From the NCBI GenBank assembly GCA_022494885.1, contig JAGVSM010003460.1:1-64000 (forward strand): DNA of 64,000 bases, given 5' to 3'. Shown one piece after another: positions 22,890 to 33,557 of this stretch; within the stretch, counting starts at the first letter, position 1, and each line of letters begins with the position of its first letter. Made by a program: the position numbers and the translations under genes. The DNA is from Micrasema longulum. Lineage: Eukaryota > Arthropoda > Insecta > Trichoptera > Brachycentridae. The notes beneath the pieces are model-generated. The model was not told where the DNA came from. It saw only the letters and a program-made list of their open reading frames with translations, and did not search any database.

Positions 22890-23350
22890 ACTCATGCACA
22901 CACCAATTCAAGCAGGTTTGATATTCTTGCACAAATTAAAATGTAACTGTATAGATGCCCATGATATTCTTGCTCAGATTAACCTTAATGTACATCACCG
23001 TAACTTGCGTACCAATGCTGTCTTTGCTGTGGGAAATTATAAAACCAGCAAAGGATTCTTTTCCCCTCTGCCAAGGATCCTCAAAACAGTGAACAAAATC
23101 TCATTAAACGGTACTGTAGATGTGTTCCTACAGTAAAGGTATGATTTCAAGAAGCAAGGGTGTTGTCACTCCTGACTCGCAATGACTCACATGCCATTTC
23201 CTCCTAGATTATGCCATAATTGTACCTTTTGTAAATTTTATTTGATTCTAAGATAGTTTATACTAAGTTTTTTACATATATACTCATAAATGCCAATCTA
23301 TAAGGGTTTCCATAAACATGTTGATTGGCTTAATTTAAAAAATAAAAAAA
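22890..23350 (+). pseudogene. LINE 3' end, second type: RT C-terminus
   Basis: The frame at 22894-23136 reads CIDAHDILAQINLNVHHRNL, then RTNAVFAVGNYKTSKGFFSP, then LPRILKTVNKIS and stops after DVFLQ. This is the terminal domain of Jockey-like RTs (DIL..I...VP.R..R....F......TN....SP..R....N.....DxF). About 200 bp of non-coding sequence then ends in an A/T-rich tail (AAAATAAAAAAATAAACAGG). It lies 210 bp from, and differs in sequence from, the LINE end at 22680, so two separate insertions are adjacent. Confidence 0.62.
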
Positions 23351-23512
23351 TAAACAGGATTTCAAAATAATATTGTGTCTTTGTACGCTGTAACATTTAT
23401 TAATTGAGTTGGTTTTTGTACAACTGCGTAAATATATTTATAAATATTAAATATAAAAATCCGGTCATTGTTTCGCCTCATCGTGGAATTTTCAAACGAT
23501 TGTGAATATTAA

Positions 23513-24475
23513 GGCTGTAGTCTGGTAAAACGCACGCAAAATTAGGAAATCATACAATTTTGCCATTTAAAAACGAATGTTTTTTTAATCACCTAATAAT
23601 AAAAAAAAATAAAAACACAAATTAGATAAAAACAATATTTTTTAAAGGTATTTCTGTTAAAAAATAAAATTTAAAAGTTTTATGTAACTAAAATATAATT
23701 ACTTTTAGCAGATTACGCCATTTCAAATTTAGACTTAACTTAGGTATCTGGGATCTCAATAAAGACCAAGTATTGAACAATAATTTGTTTTAAAAATTTG
23801 AAGATAATAAATTGAACATGAAATTGGCTTAAGCCAATTTTTTTGTTTGTTTTTGAAAAGAAATACAAGCATTTTAAATCACATACATTTTTGTGACATT
23901 TTCCCGAAAACGATACGGGCAGGTCTGAGGGTCATAAAAACGTTAATAAGATGTTGTTATAAAATGAACATTACAACCAGAATTATCTTCTTTTTATAGA
24001 AAAAAAAATAATTCTATTAAAAAGGGTTTTAACTAAAATATTTCAATAAATATGTTTTTTTTTAAGTATTACCAATAAAAAATGTCACAAAAATGTATGT
24101 GATTTAAAAAGCTTGTATTTTTTTTAAACAACCAACAATTAAGATCTTGCTGGGGCCATTTCCATGTTGAATTTATTATCTTCAAATATTTTTTTTTTAA
24201 ATTGGTTCAATACTTAATCTTTATTGAGATTCTAGACGCCTAAGTTAAGTCTAAATTTGAAATGGCGTAATCTGCCGGTTTAAAAGTAATTATATTTTAG
24301 TTACATAAAACTTTTAAGTATATTTTTTAAAAGAAGTACCTTTAAAAATTATTGTTTGAATCTAATTTATGTTTTTAAATTTTTTTACTATTGCGCGATT
24401 AAAACAAAACATTCGTTTTAAAATAGCAAAATCGTATGATTTCTTATTTTGCGCGCGTTTTACAAGACTACAGCC
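23513..24475. mobile_element. 963-bp foldback (long-TIR) element with TTAA target-site duplication
   Basis: Termini GGCTGTAGTCTGGTAAAACG and (reverse-complemented right end) GGCTGTAGTCTTGTAAAACG are flanked by TTAA on both sides (23509-23512, 24476-24479). The inverted repeats run inward for about 390 bp: left to about 23902, right from about 24079, with a spacer of about 175 bp. Matching internal words include AATCATACAATTTTGCCATT, ACTAAAATATAATTACTTTT, CAGATTACGCCATTTCAAAT and CACATACATTTTTGTGACAT. TTAA duplication is typical of piggyBac and Kolobok superfamilies. No transposase is encoded, so mobilisation would be in trans. Confidence 0.92.
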
Positions 24476-24716
24476 TTAAGGTCGTAATCATGGTCTAAAT
24501 CTAAATTTTCTTTTTTAGTTGCACGTGTTTATATTTGTCTGACATTTAACTATCAGTGTGGCCATTATATAAAACAAATAAAACAAAAAAATCTTTAAAT
24601 TAATCACTTAACGGGGGAGAAGATTAGAATATCACCCCAGATTAGAAAAATATTCTAATCTTATAATCCAGCAAAAAGTGATTTTGTCAAAAATGGCGCA
24701 TAAGACCCAATACTCC

Positions 24717-24768
24717 TGATGTACAGAACTGTATTCTTCATCCGTCTAATAGGGCTAATTCTTACTGT
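24717..24768 (-). repeat. SINE-A 5' extension fragment
   Basis: CAGAACTGTATTCTTCATCC matches the outer end of the long-form SINE-A extension; the rest of the element is not seen. Confidence 0.5.
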
Positions 24769-24834
24769 AAATATTTTATGAGGAATGCAGTTATGTGTTG
24801 TAGTTGCATTTAACAAGCTGAGTATTCGGTTTAA

Positions 24835-25057
24835 TTATAGTCCCGTATTTTCATTCATACGAGGCCGATGCAGAAAAATTGACCTTCGCTTCGTTGGTCG
24901 TGTTGTTGCATCTCCAGGCATATTTGTTGCACCCGTCCCGCCCGTGTTGCACTCCATGACACGAGCCATAAGTGCAAGCGCCGCACGTATGCATGTAGCA
25001 TGTAAGTACTTGGGCACTGCACTTTCCAAACAAAACAAAACATTTATTTGCATTTAA
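24835..25057. other. GC-richer island with ORFs in several frames
   Basis: Short GC-enriched segment open on both strands for 60-90 codons. One minus-strand frame is Cys-rich (CYMHTCGACTYGSCHGVQHG). A splice-donor-like ATGTAAGTAC occurs at 25000-25009 on the plus strand. It could be a lone exon, a promoter-proximal region or a TE fragment; nothing decides between these. Confidence 0.3.
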
Positions 25058-25257
25058 AAACAGCTAAAAATAATTCGCGAATTAAAATTACTCAAAATAT
25101 GAAATGCTATTATTGGGATCTAAAAATTGTTTACTGTTGAAACATTTATATTTTTATCTATGTTTATTCATTTAATTGTATTAAAACAAACAGTCATGTA
25201 TTACTTATCAACATATACAAAGTTAAAACAATTAACAGGACCAATTGAGGAAAATAT

Positions 25258-25572
25258 TTAATTTTTCTGATGTATGGAAGCAAAATATCGAATAAGAAAA
25301 ACAATTATGAAAGTAGGCTGAATGCTGTCAAAACGCGACCTCTTAGGCGAAAGTATGGAAAAACTATGTACGACAGGTGCACAAATGTCGAGATCCGTAC
25401 ATGACGTAAGACTGAGATAAGTATTATCGACAAAACCACGAAAGGCGTTCTGTCTCGGTTTGGACATGTAGAGCGAATGGAAAGCGAAATAACTGCTAAA
25501 AGGATTAACGATGCGAATGTTGATGGATGCAGAAATCGAGAATGGCCGAGAAAGACATGGTATGACCAAATC
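25258..25572 (+). pseudogene. RTE-like LINE C-terminal fragment with one stop
   Basis: A single frame reads RLNAVKTRPLRRKYGKTMYD, then RCTNVEIRT, a TGA (likely from CGA), then KTEISIIDKTTKGVLSRFGH and VERMESEITAKRINDANVDG, then REWPRKTWYDQI. The string R..GHVERM.......I..A.V.G...R.RPRKTW.DQI is the C-terminal domain typical of RTE-like insect LINEs. Opposite-strand ORFs of 112 and 117 codons are shadows. Confidence 0.75.
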
Positions 25573-25674
25573 ATATACCACCAAATGAATTCCCAAAAAT
25601 ATGTAGGTATGTATGACAGTTTTCTTTTAACGTGACGTAAATATTCCAGTAGTAACATTTTTTAATTTTTATTT

Positions 25675-25760
25675 CACCGTTTTAAAATGGATCGAGGTTG
25701 ATTGTTTCAGGTCCCGACTAGCTAGGAAATTCCTGTGTTCAGGCCGGATCTTATTTTTTA
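25675..25760 (+). repeat. Two-copy dispersed repeat (partner at 50695-50770)
   Basis: Shares the ordered words GGATCGA, TTTGT/TTGTTTC, CCCGACT.GCTAG, AAA(A)TT, GTGTT and AGG with 50695-50770. The family is unknown. Confidence 0.35.
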
Positions 25761-25864
25761 CATGTGTTTCTTTCATTAAACGTTGCTTATAAAATACTTT
25801 AAAAACATAACAATTATTATGATATCGATTGTTTATTTTCGGGCAGATGATGTTTTCTGTGTGA

Positions 25865-26147
25865 AATATAATCAGAACCGAGTGTTTCTTACTCGATGGC
25901 TACTCTCAGGTAAACATTCAGAATAAGGAAATTGAGTGGAGATATTTCGCCTTGTAGCGTAGCAGTTGGCGCGTTTGTCTAGTTTGATTATTTCCAAGGT
26001 CGATATGAAATATCGTTTTAAAACGCGGTTCTATTGGACTGGATTTAGCACCTTACATTTTATGTATCACGAAATCAATTCAGATGCGCTGCAATAAGAG
26101 TATTAATGGAGTACCCTATGCACCACTGGGTGTGGACAGGGAAATCA
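25865..26147 (+). repeat. SINE-A, long form, degenerate
   Basis: Plus-strand order: extension (CAGAACCGAGTGTTTCTTAC, then GGAAATTGAGTGGAGATA), tRNA-like part (CCTTGTAGCGTAGCAGTTGG, with the B-box eroded to CCAAGGTCGATATG), body, and tail CCTATGCACCACTGGGTGTG. Confidence 0.65.
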
Positions 26148-27304
26148 AATTAATGCTCTAGAATGATCAAACGTAAAAAAAATAAATATATATTTGAGCC
26201 GTCTACGTCGTTTGTAAAAAAACCTGCACAGATAAAAATATATTCATGAACCAAGGAATCATTTAGAATTTTTCAAGCCGTTTTGGGCCGGTTTTCTATA
26301 TATTTATCAAATTTTTATTATAAACAAATAAAGCGCTGTAGGTTAACAATGAAATATTTACGAGGTTTAAAATGTTTAAGCGATGCTTAAAAAAATACTC
26401 GGTGTAAGTAATTATAAATAATACAATGGAAAATCTTATGCTTAACTAATTGCTGATCATTTGATGAGCAAGTGAAAATGAAAATAATTACTAATTCACT
26501 TTACAAACAAAACATGTTTGAATTATTGTCTTAGAAATTTAAATTATGATACTTAATTATAATATTATCACAATTTTTGCACGCACAAATAGTTATAATT
26601 CACAAGGAGCATGCAATGTGTTCGAAAGGGAAGACATATTACGTTTCACTTTCGATGGCGTGGATTTAAAATTAGGATAATAATGGAAAAAAAATACGAA
26701 AAGTGATGTTCCTGGTGTTATATTTTGCAATTAACTATAAAACCTTTATTCTTTGAAATATGCATAAAAATGAAAACTACTTTAATTCTAGAAAATTCAC
26801 TAAAAATAATATAATTTTTTGTATAAAAACAATTTGAATCAATTGTATTATTAAACGCAAATTTTATTTTAAACTGTTGAGTTACTGATGATGTATTTGT
26901 GATGAATAATAATTATGGGTTTCTCATTGCGTTCAGTACCATTTTATTACAAAGTGGCGTTGAATTTCAACATGACAACACATTAATTAATTTGACAGCT
27001 TATTTCACGACAAATTAATTATGCCATTACAAGATTACTAATCTATTGTATTATGACAGTGATAAAGTAAGATTTATATGTATTTTTCAATTCAAATGGG
27101 TTTCCACAGGAGTAAAACAAGCTTTTGAAGAAAACGTTTTCTTCAAGTTCCCGTGAATTTTTTTTAGACCTACCTATCTAACACGTAATATTAGCGATAT
27201 TATGGATAAGATGGTGTTCTTTACTCGTGCATATTTTATTAATTAAAACGTATCATTTTGCATATTAGATTATGTATAATATTATAAAATGTTATATTTT
27301 AAAA
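26148..27304. other. AT-rich DNA, nothing recognised
   Basis: No supported ORF or repeat terminus. Confidence 0.4.
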
Positions 27305-27549
27305 TAACAATGTTAGATTATGTCCAAATGTTTGCGGACTGGCCGGATTTCCTCCCTAGGGAGTTGTTCATATTAAAATTTATTTCAACAGAGAGGGAAA
27401 ACATTTTTGAGAAGGGAATATGGAAGTCTAGGCATTTACAGGGCTTATAACCTGTCATTGGCTGGTTTAAGTGGCCACTTTACACCCTGTGTAACATTCA
27501 CCATTAATCCAGCCAGTCTGCAAGCATTTGGACATAATCAAACATTGTT
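27305..27549. mobile_element. Repeat T, compact copy with both termini
   Basis: The left end AACAATGTTAGATTATGTCC, then AAATGTTTGCGGACTGG, is inverted at the right end (CCAGCCAGTCTGCAAGCATT, then TGGACATAATCAAACATTGTT). The TIRs are about 45 bp. It is a 245-bp non-autonomous DNA element. No target-site duplication is evident. Confidence 0.8.
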
Positions 27550-27641
27550 GAATTACTACCTGGTAAAAGAAGAAGTATGAAAATTGGAAAATTGTTTTCA
27601 GGCGTTGCCTAGTAGGTGATTTGGTGCTGCCGGATGAATCT

Positions 27642-27868
27642 TACCCACGTGATAAAGGTTTCAGCTCTTTTACTTCACAAATGTCAACAGATGGAAGAGT
27701 AGAGGAAATGCGGATGTTCAAACATGAGCAGAATGGTGAATGTTACACAGTGTGGAAAGTGGTCACTTAAACCAGCCAATAAAAGCTCATAAGCCTTGTA
27801 AATGCCTAGACTTCCATATTCAATTCTCAAAAATGTTTTGCCTCTCTGCTGAAATAAATTAAAATATT
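27642..27868 (-). repeat. Repeat T, inverted partial copy
   Basis: The core is in the opposite orientation to the copy 93 bp upstream: GAATGGTGAATGTTACACAG, then AAGTGGTCACTTAAACCAGC and CTAGACTTCCATATTCAATT. The outer terminus is not reached at the left. Together the two copies form a large inverted pair. Confidence 0.7.
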
Positions 27869-27869
27869 A

Positions 27870-28075
27870 AAGTATTTTATGTTATTTCCTTTTTTTTATT
27901 GTTACATGTAGTATTGCTATTGTATCATATTACGTAATTATGATTTCTTTTTAGTTACCTTATTTTTTCCCTCCTTAATTATAACGATTTAACACGGGCA
28001 CCGCCAATAAACCCATAGGAAGTTAGTGAATGTGTTAACAAATGTAATTTGAAATAAATAAATATATGTAATGAA
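27870..28075 (+). repeat. LINE-type 3' end (partner of 15340-15612)
   Basis: TTAACACGGGCACCGCCAAT, then GTAATTTGAAATAAATAAAT match the 15.5 kb copy. The AATAAATAAATA end is typical of LINE 3' termini. No coding part is recognisable. Confidence 0.5.
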
Positions 28076-29971
28076 ATGGTCATATGAAATAATTCAGTAG
28101 AAAATTGTGATTCTAAGGCATATTTAAATGAGTTTATTTATTATAAAAACAAATTCATTGATAGTTTGGTACGTCTACTAAATAGGTGTATATACATATT
28201 TAACAACATCGAATGGGGAATTATTTTCGTATAAACCACATTGTATTTCACTTTCACAATAACACCTGTAACGAGCATATAATAGCAACAATAGGTAAAT
28301 AATTTAGTGCAGATTTCATTCAAAGAAAATAAGTAGGCGCAGATTTCGAAATAATAACCGTTTTGTTTTGCAATGTATTTTTAACAATGTATATTTACCT
28401 ATAAAAACTCCGCTTGTAGAAGTGAATGAAGGTCATTTTTCTATGCAGACGAAAAAACATGACAGTAAACTTAAAACGATTTTGTATGGTAGCGCAATAT
28501 TTTTATGTGGCACTTAGTTATTGTATCCAAAATATAATTGTTTATATATTTTCAACAATTTTAGGGGTTAAACCGTTTTTCTTTTACATGAAAATTCTGC
28601 TTCTATTCAGGGTGGGATTTGGACTCCTCCATTAGTTCTTGTCTCTGGTCATCCTTTTCTAGTTTCCATTCCCTCTTACCTTTCACTAGTCTTCTTCATC
28701 CATTACTTCCTTAGTCTACCATCTATGGGCTGTTTCTATTAGGAAATCTGCTGCGTTAGAACTTTTCGTGTTCTGTCGTCGGGCATTATTTGTACGCGTC
28801 TCGCTTATCGCAATCTTTGTGACTCACATAAGATTAAAAATTTACAATTCTCTGCTTATTTTTTTGTTTAACGTCTTTCTGTTAATTCGATTTTTGAGCA
28901 AAGATTTTTCTTTGATTATTCACTTATATATTCAAAATTATTTGTATATTGTGAAATGAAAAAACCGATTTTTGTGCCAGTTTAAATGCTACAGTTGACG
29001 AACGATCTTAAAAGAAAAAATAATAACGGCTACCGGAGAAAAAGAAAGTAAAATGATGACCATAAGAACGACACATATGTCGGTGATTTACTTTCGAATA
29101 AAAAAGTATGGCGGGATGCGTTCAATAAAGGAATGTTAAAAATATCAAGTCAGGTAACTTTTAAAGGAAGACGCTCTTTTTATCGAAAGAGCAAATGTTT
29201 TTCGACGTTTTGTATTTTATGATTAGTAAAAACGTTACTTATTTTGAAAAACATATTCATCTGTCTCAATTTATCTGCGGTCTAATTTAAGAGTAAAAGG
29301 TGTTTACTTATAAAATTGCGGTTTTTATAAAAAAAACTGGCCTAATTTGATGTGGCTAACTTTCGTCGGCGTAGGAATTTCAAATTAAAATATTTTTTGA
29401 TTTAAAGATTTTTTATTTTTAATCAGTCATTTTTGTTTTTGGTCGTTTGTTATTTTTTAGATATTTTCATAAATTTACAATCATTAAAATGACAATTAAA
29501 ACGGAATGATTTTTTTTCTTCTATTTTCGTCAAAAGACCGATTTCAAAGGCAAGCGTTTAATGCATTTATAAATATTTAAAGTTTAATAACATACCTATA
29601 TGACACTTTCTATTCTATACCTTCAATCGTGACGTCTTCCAGTATAATACGTGATAGAGACAAAATATTTACGTATCTGAATCACGTACCATAAAGTATT
29701 GTAAAGGGTCTCTGCTGTAGCTTACTTGTGGTCAATATAACAGGCCACCGGAGTGCTAAAGCATAAAAAAAACTACGATATAAATCTCAAAAAATACTAC
29801 TTGAGGCGGTATGCGGAAGGCGATATTTTATTTTATGTTTTACCTCTGATGTGTTTTTCTGAATGTAAATGATTTACATATTTTTTTAGAAAAAGTGGGT
29901 TTGAAAAAAAATACAGGACTTTTTTAATAGCTTTAGTTTTTCAACTGGCATTTCTTGGTGGAACTGCATTT
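28076..29971. other. AT-rich DNA, no supported genes
   Basis: ORFs at 28141, 28426 and 28768 are hydrophobic and AT-driven. A C/T-rich stretch at 28610-28740 decodes on the minus strand as KGKREWKLEKDDQRQELMEE, faintly like an RTE-type C-terminus, but this is too weak to call. Confidence 0.35.
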
Positions 29972-30028
29972 TAATAATAATAATAAAAATACGTATATAG
30001 TTTCGTTCCACTTTTATTTATAATTTTT

Positions 30029-30071
30029 ACCAACGACCGGGTTTCGTTGTGACAGACATCGTCAGACTGGT
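30029..30071 (-). ncRNA. Hammerhead-ribozyme-like motif, left copy
   Basis: On the minus strand: ACCAGT (30071-30066), CTGACGA (30065-30059), one extra T, GTC-TGTCAC-AAC (weak stem II), GAAA (30045-30042), C, loop CCG, GTC (30037-30035, possible cleavage triplet) and GTTGGT pairing with ACCAGT (two wobble pairs). CUGANGA, GAAA and NUH are the conserved core of hammerhead ribozymes. The extra T after CTGACGA and the damaged stem II argue for a decayed or non-canonical form. Confidence 0.5.
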
Positions 30072-30274
30072 GAGAGTCTAAACAAATTTCTATGTTTTAT
30101 TCAAATGCAAGCAGGGGTTGTAAATTATGATATTTCGTCGTTTCCATTGTGACCCACGTTTTGAAGGCCACCGCGACGGCTATCCTCGCTGCTGCAGAGT
30201 CCATTTTTGTCCGGATGTTAATATATCGCGGCACTGGATTGCTCTTCTTGTTTATTAAATTTGTTAATTCTCCC

Positions 30275-30317
30275 ACCAGTCTGACGATGTCTGTCACGAC
30301 AAAACTAGGTCACTGGT
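30275..30317 (+). ncRNA. Hammerhead-ribozyme-like motif, right copy
   Basis: ACCAGT (30275-30280) and ACTGGT (30312-30317) pair perfectly as stem I. Between them are CTGACGA (30281-30287), an extra T, GTC-TGTCAC-GAC (3-bp stem II), AAAA in place of GAAA, CTAG and GTC (30309-30311). Stem I and II are better kept than in the left copy, but the GAAA core is mutated, so the two copies are complementary in damage. Confidence 0.5.
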
Positions 30318-30377
30318 AAAAATTATAAATAAAAGCGGGATAAATCTATATACATGTTTTTATTATTATAATAAAAA

Positions 30378-32084
30378 ATACATGATATTATTCATACATT
30401 TGGTAACTATTTTTTCATATATTCTACGCATTTACGCATTGACTGCTGATCGGGATGGCGATTATGTGAAAAAATAGTCAATAAGTATATCAACAATATT
30501 CTGTTTTTCTAGAAAAATTTAAAAATTTAGTACACTTACTTTCTAATCATGCCTCGTATATTTCCAATTTTTGCAATGTATTGTATGCCTACTCAATTTG
30601 TGATATAATTTTCACTTTATGCATTTTACTGTGAAGTTCTGTGGCTACAAGATTGTAACCCTTTATATCATCGTTCCCAATGAAAAATGCAGGTTAAGTT
30701 TTAAGTTAATAATATTAAATAAAAATTACAGTCAGAGCACTGACAGAAAAAGAAAACAATTGACCGATACATGGTTAAATTTAGTTGATATATTGCGCTG
30801 ATACATCGAATTATTTTAGATTTTTTTATTAATTAACCGCACGCGGCTTGATAGGGCAGTTGCTTAGGAAAAATGCTGGCTCTCCGTCAACTTTGGGAAA
30901 CCTTTTACACGAATGAGACAACGTGTCTATACTTTATACTACACACATACTGGTATAACACTCTGCACCGCACCATTTCGTCTAAACACAATGCATGTTA
31001 ATACCACACCGACCAACAATGGCATGTGAATGGAAAGTGAAAGATACTATTTTTTATATTGTTACACGTTCATTGAAGTCTTTGTACGCAAAACGGTAAA
31101 TGAATTCACACTAGAAAGAGCAGTGTTGCAAAACAGGTTAAATTATTCTCATTAGCGGGGAAATGACCATTGCGCAAAATTCTATTTAAGGCAATAATAC
31201 CATTGCGATCTATCATATTAGGAATGTTGGGTTTGTGTGGATTCGTATCATTCTACTCGTGTTTGCAGCTGCATAATACGAGCTGCTTGTAAGGTAATAA
31301 ACCATTACATTTTAAGAAATATAATATCATTTTATCATTCGCTGTGTAAGAAAACGGAATGAAATAAAATAACATTTTATTTTACAAAAAGTATTATAGA
31401 TTTCATGACTTGAAATTAAGTTAAACTTAAACTTACCATAGTGTCTTCACAACAGTACAATACTACAAATTAATTGACACATCGCGTTAATTCATATTCT
31501 TTAATTAAAATCAAAACCATGAGTATCCTAAACTATTTCAATATTTATTTTAAACCTGCTAGATGTTTTTATAAAAGTTCTTGAGTCATTTGTATTTTGA
31601 GATCATCCCAGCTCTATGAAACTTACGTAAGTACTATGCTAATTGAGACGAATAGAGTACCAGCAACAAGTAAAAAAACAAATACAATAATTACAACATC
31701 ATTTACATGGCTTGTCATTATAGAAAGAACAAATAAATATAAATATTTGATTAACACGAAATAATAAAAAAATTCTTATAACAATAAAATAATAAAGGAT
31801 TTTCCTACTCAAATCCTCCCGCTTAAGGAAAAACCTGCCTTGAATCCTTTTTCGAAAACTAGGTTTTATCCTTAATACGGTTTTCCAAAATATCTATCAC
31901 TCTTGGTGTGATAGAGGAGTGTGTATGAATGTAAGTCGTGCAGGTTTTGGGTATTACATATTACATAATCAATATTCTGGAAACACTTCGTACGAGGTTT
32001 TCTGGGACCTCTCTTTATTGTTCAACCAGAAGTATGTCAATGCTCATTTAATTCATTTGATATCTGAAGCAAGCATTTTTTTTT
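30378..32084. other. AT-rich DNA, nothing recognised
   Basis: No supported gene. A 60-codon ORF at 30619-30801 has no motif. Confidence 0.4.
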
Positions 32085-32270
32085 TGTGTTAATTTGACTT
32101 TTTTCATATTTAATTTTTTATTTATTGAAGTTTTTTTACAAAACATTAGAGGTTAAACAGAGTAAACAAAAAATAAAGGATAATGATATAGCAATGAAAT
32201 ACATATTAATAGTAAAAATAGTAAACGAAAAATCCCTCAAAGGCATGGCCTGTTCGTGGGTATACAATAA
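32085..32270 (-). repeat. Possible LINE 3' end
   Basis: Minus strand ends in ATTTAATAAATAAAAAATTAAA-like sequence after TGTTTAACCTCTAATGTTTT, the layout of a LINE 3' UTR with an A-rich tail. No coding sequence confirms it. Confidence 0.3.
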
Positions 32271-33330
32271 ATGTTTATGAATTTTTGCTCCTATAATAAA
32301 TAGAAAAGTATGATATTTTTGGGTAATATCAGAAAGAGAAAAAAAATATTCTGTAAAAGATTATAAGGTACTTTTTATTTTATAGTAATTAAAAGAGGAA
32401 ATAAAAAATACGAAAAAAAAAAACATTAAAATATTCCTTATTATTAAAGGACAACAAAATATTTCGTAGAAAAAAAGAGTTAAGTACACTTTAGTACACT
32501 TTAAAATAAAACATTTCATGTTGTAAAAAGGGGTAGTTTGGTTATTTTAGCAAGAGTAAAACTATAGCGTAAAAAATAACCGTTGAAAAAATGTATTCAA
32601 ATGAAATTATACATCTATGATATAAATCAAAAGCGGGTCTCATGGTGGTATAATAAAAATAAGAGTAATGATTAATTATATAGTGATTGCCTGGGAAATA
32701 CATAATTTTCAGAAATAAATTATAATCTTAACTACACATTTATGTAGTATTTAATTTATTCCAGAAAAATGCAAATGTTTTAATTGAAATTCATAAATCT
32801 TTTTTTTTTCAGTTAAAAAAAAATATATATTTATTAAAACTTACACAGTCATGCAAAGTTGAGCAATATGTGAAAAGAAACAGCAAATACCTTTATACGG
32901 GTTTAACATAAAAACAATAAAATAAATTACAGTTCACAAGGGGTTTAAAGTAATGGAATGGGAAAATAAGGAAGGAAGAAGGTGAATGGAAAAAGCAGTA
33001 AGAGGAAGTAAATATACAATAATAATAAAAAAGTAAGAAAACTAATAACTACAAATTTCGCTCGTGTGTCTTTATTGATATTTATATACGTTTTTAAACA
33101 ACAAATATTTTGTTTCACTGAAAAGGTCTGTCATTCTAACATTCTTTTTATATGAAAGCATACTTAAAAAATGTGTTAGTTTTTACCCAGATTTGATCAT
33201 TGTAGACATGGTAAAAAAGGTGTGTTAGTCTGCTTTTGAATGTGCGTTTCCTAAATTATACAAGAGATAACAACTTAATTGAAACTTTTTCGTTATTCAA
33301 AATTAAAATAACATACAATCATTGATACCA
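32271..33330. other. A-rich DNA with another possible minus-strand retroelement tail
   Basis: The minus strand from about 32960 to 32815 ends in AATATATATTTTTTTTTAAC after TGTAAGTTTTAATAAA, again like a polyadenylated 3' end. 32390-32560 is strongly purine-rich. No gene seen. Confidence 0.3.
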
Positions 33331-33556
33331 GGGCCACGATTACAAACGCAAGCTTCATTGGTAAAATCGATATTATGTACAAAAATGGGTAAATTTCTAT
33401 GAAATTTAAAGTATCTTCGTCGGTTACCAGTTATAATAAAATATGTCTAGAAAAAAACGATGTGTACGTGTTCTATTTTCTTTTACAGAAAACTGAATTT
33501 TTCTTTAGAGATAAAATTGAAGATAAATTTCAACATTGCATTGTAATACAGGGCCC
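33331..33556 (+). mobile_element. Repeat R MITE, unit 1
   Basis: The left end GGGCCACGATTACAAACG and the right end (reverse complement GGGCCCTGTATTACAATG) are short inverted repeats. The interior carries TCTTCGTCGGTTACCAGT, a TACAGAAAAC word and AGATAAAATTGAAGATAAAT, which all other copies share. Confidence 0.72.
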
Positions 33557-33557
33557 A

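Larger units (their letters stand above)
29972..30377. mobile_element. Inverted pair of hammerhead-ribozyme-like repeats (possible Penelope-like termini)
   Basis: Two arms of about 108 bp (29972-30080 and 30268-30377) are inverted around a 187-bp spacer. Each contains, in hammerhead order, a stem I strand, CTGACGA, a short stem II, (G/A)AAAC, GTC and the complementary stem I strand, followed by TAAAAATTATAAATAAAAG. Penelope-like elements are known to carry hammerhead motifs in terminal repeats that can be inverted. The 66-codon minus-strand frame through the spacer (RYINIRTKMDSAAARIAVAV) is more balanced than chance ORFs but unidentified. Confidence 0.6.

Noticed and set aside
25258..25658. 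Minus-strand ORFs of 112 and 117 codons
   Set aside because: Shadows of the plus-strand RTE-like fragment containing the VERM and RPRKTW blocks.
28426..28959. Two hydrophobic plus-strand ORFs (69 and 63 codons)
   Set aside because: AT-driven Phe/Leu/Ile/Tyr strings, no signal of a domain or conservation.
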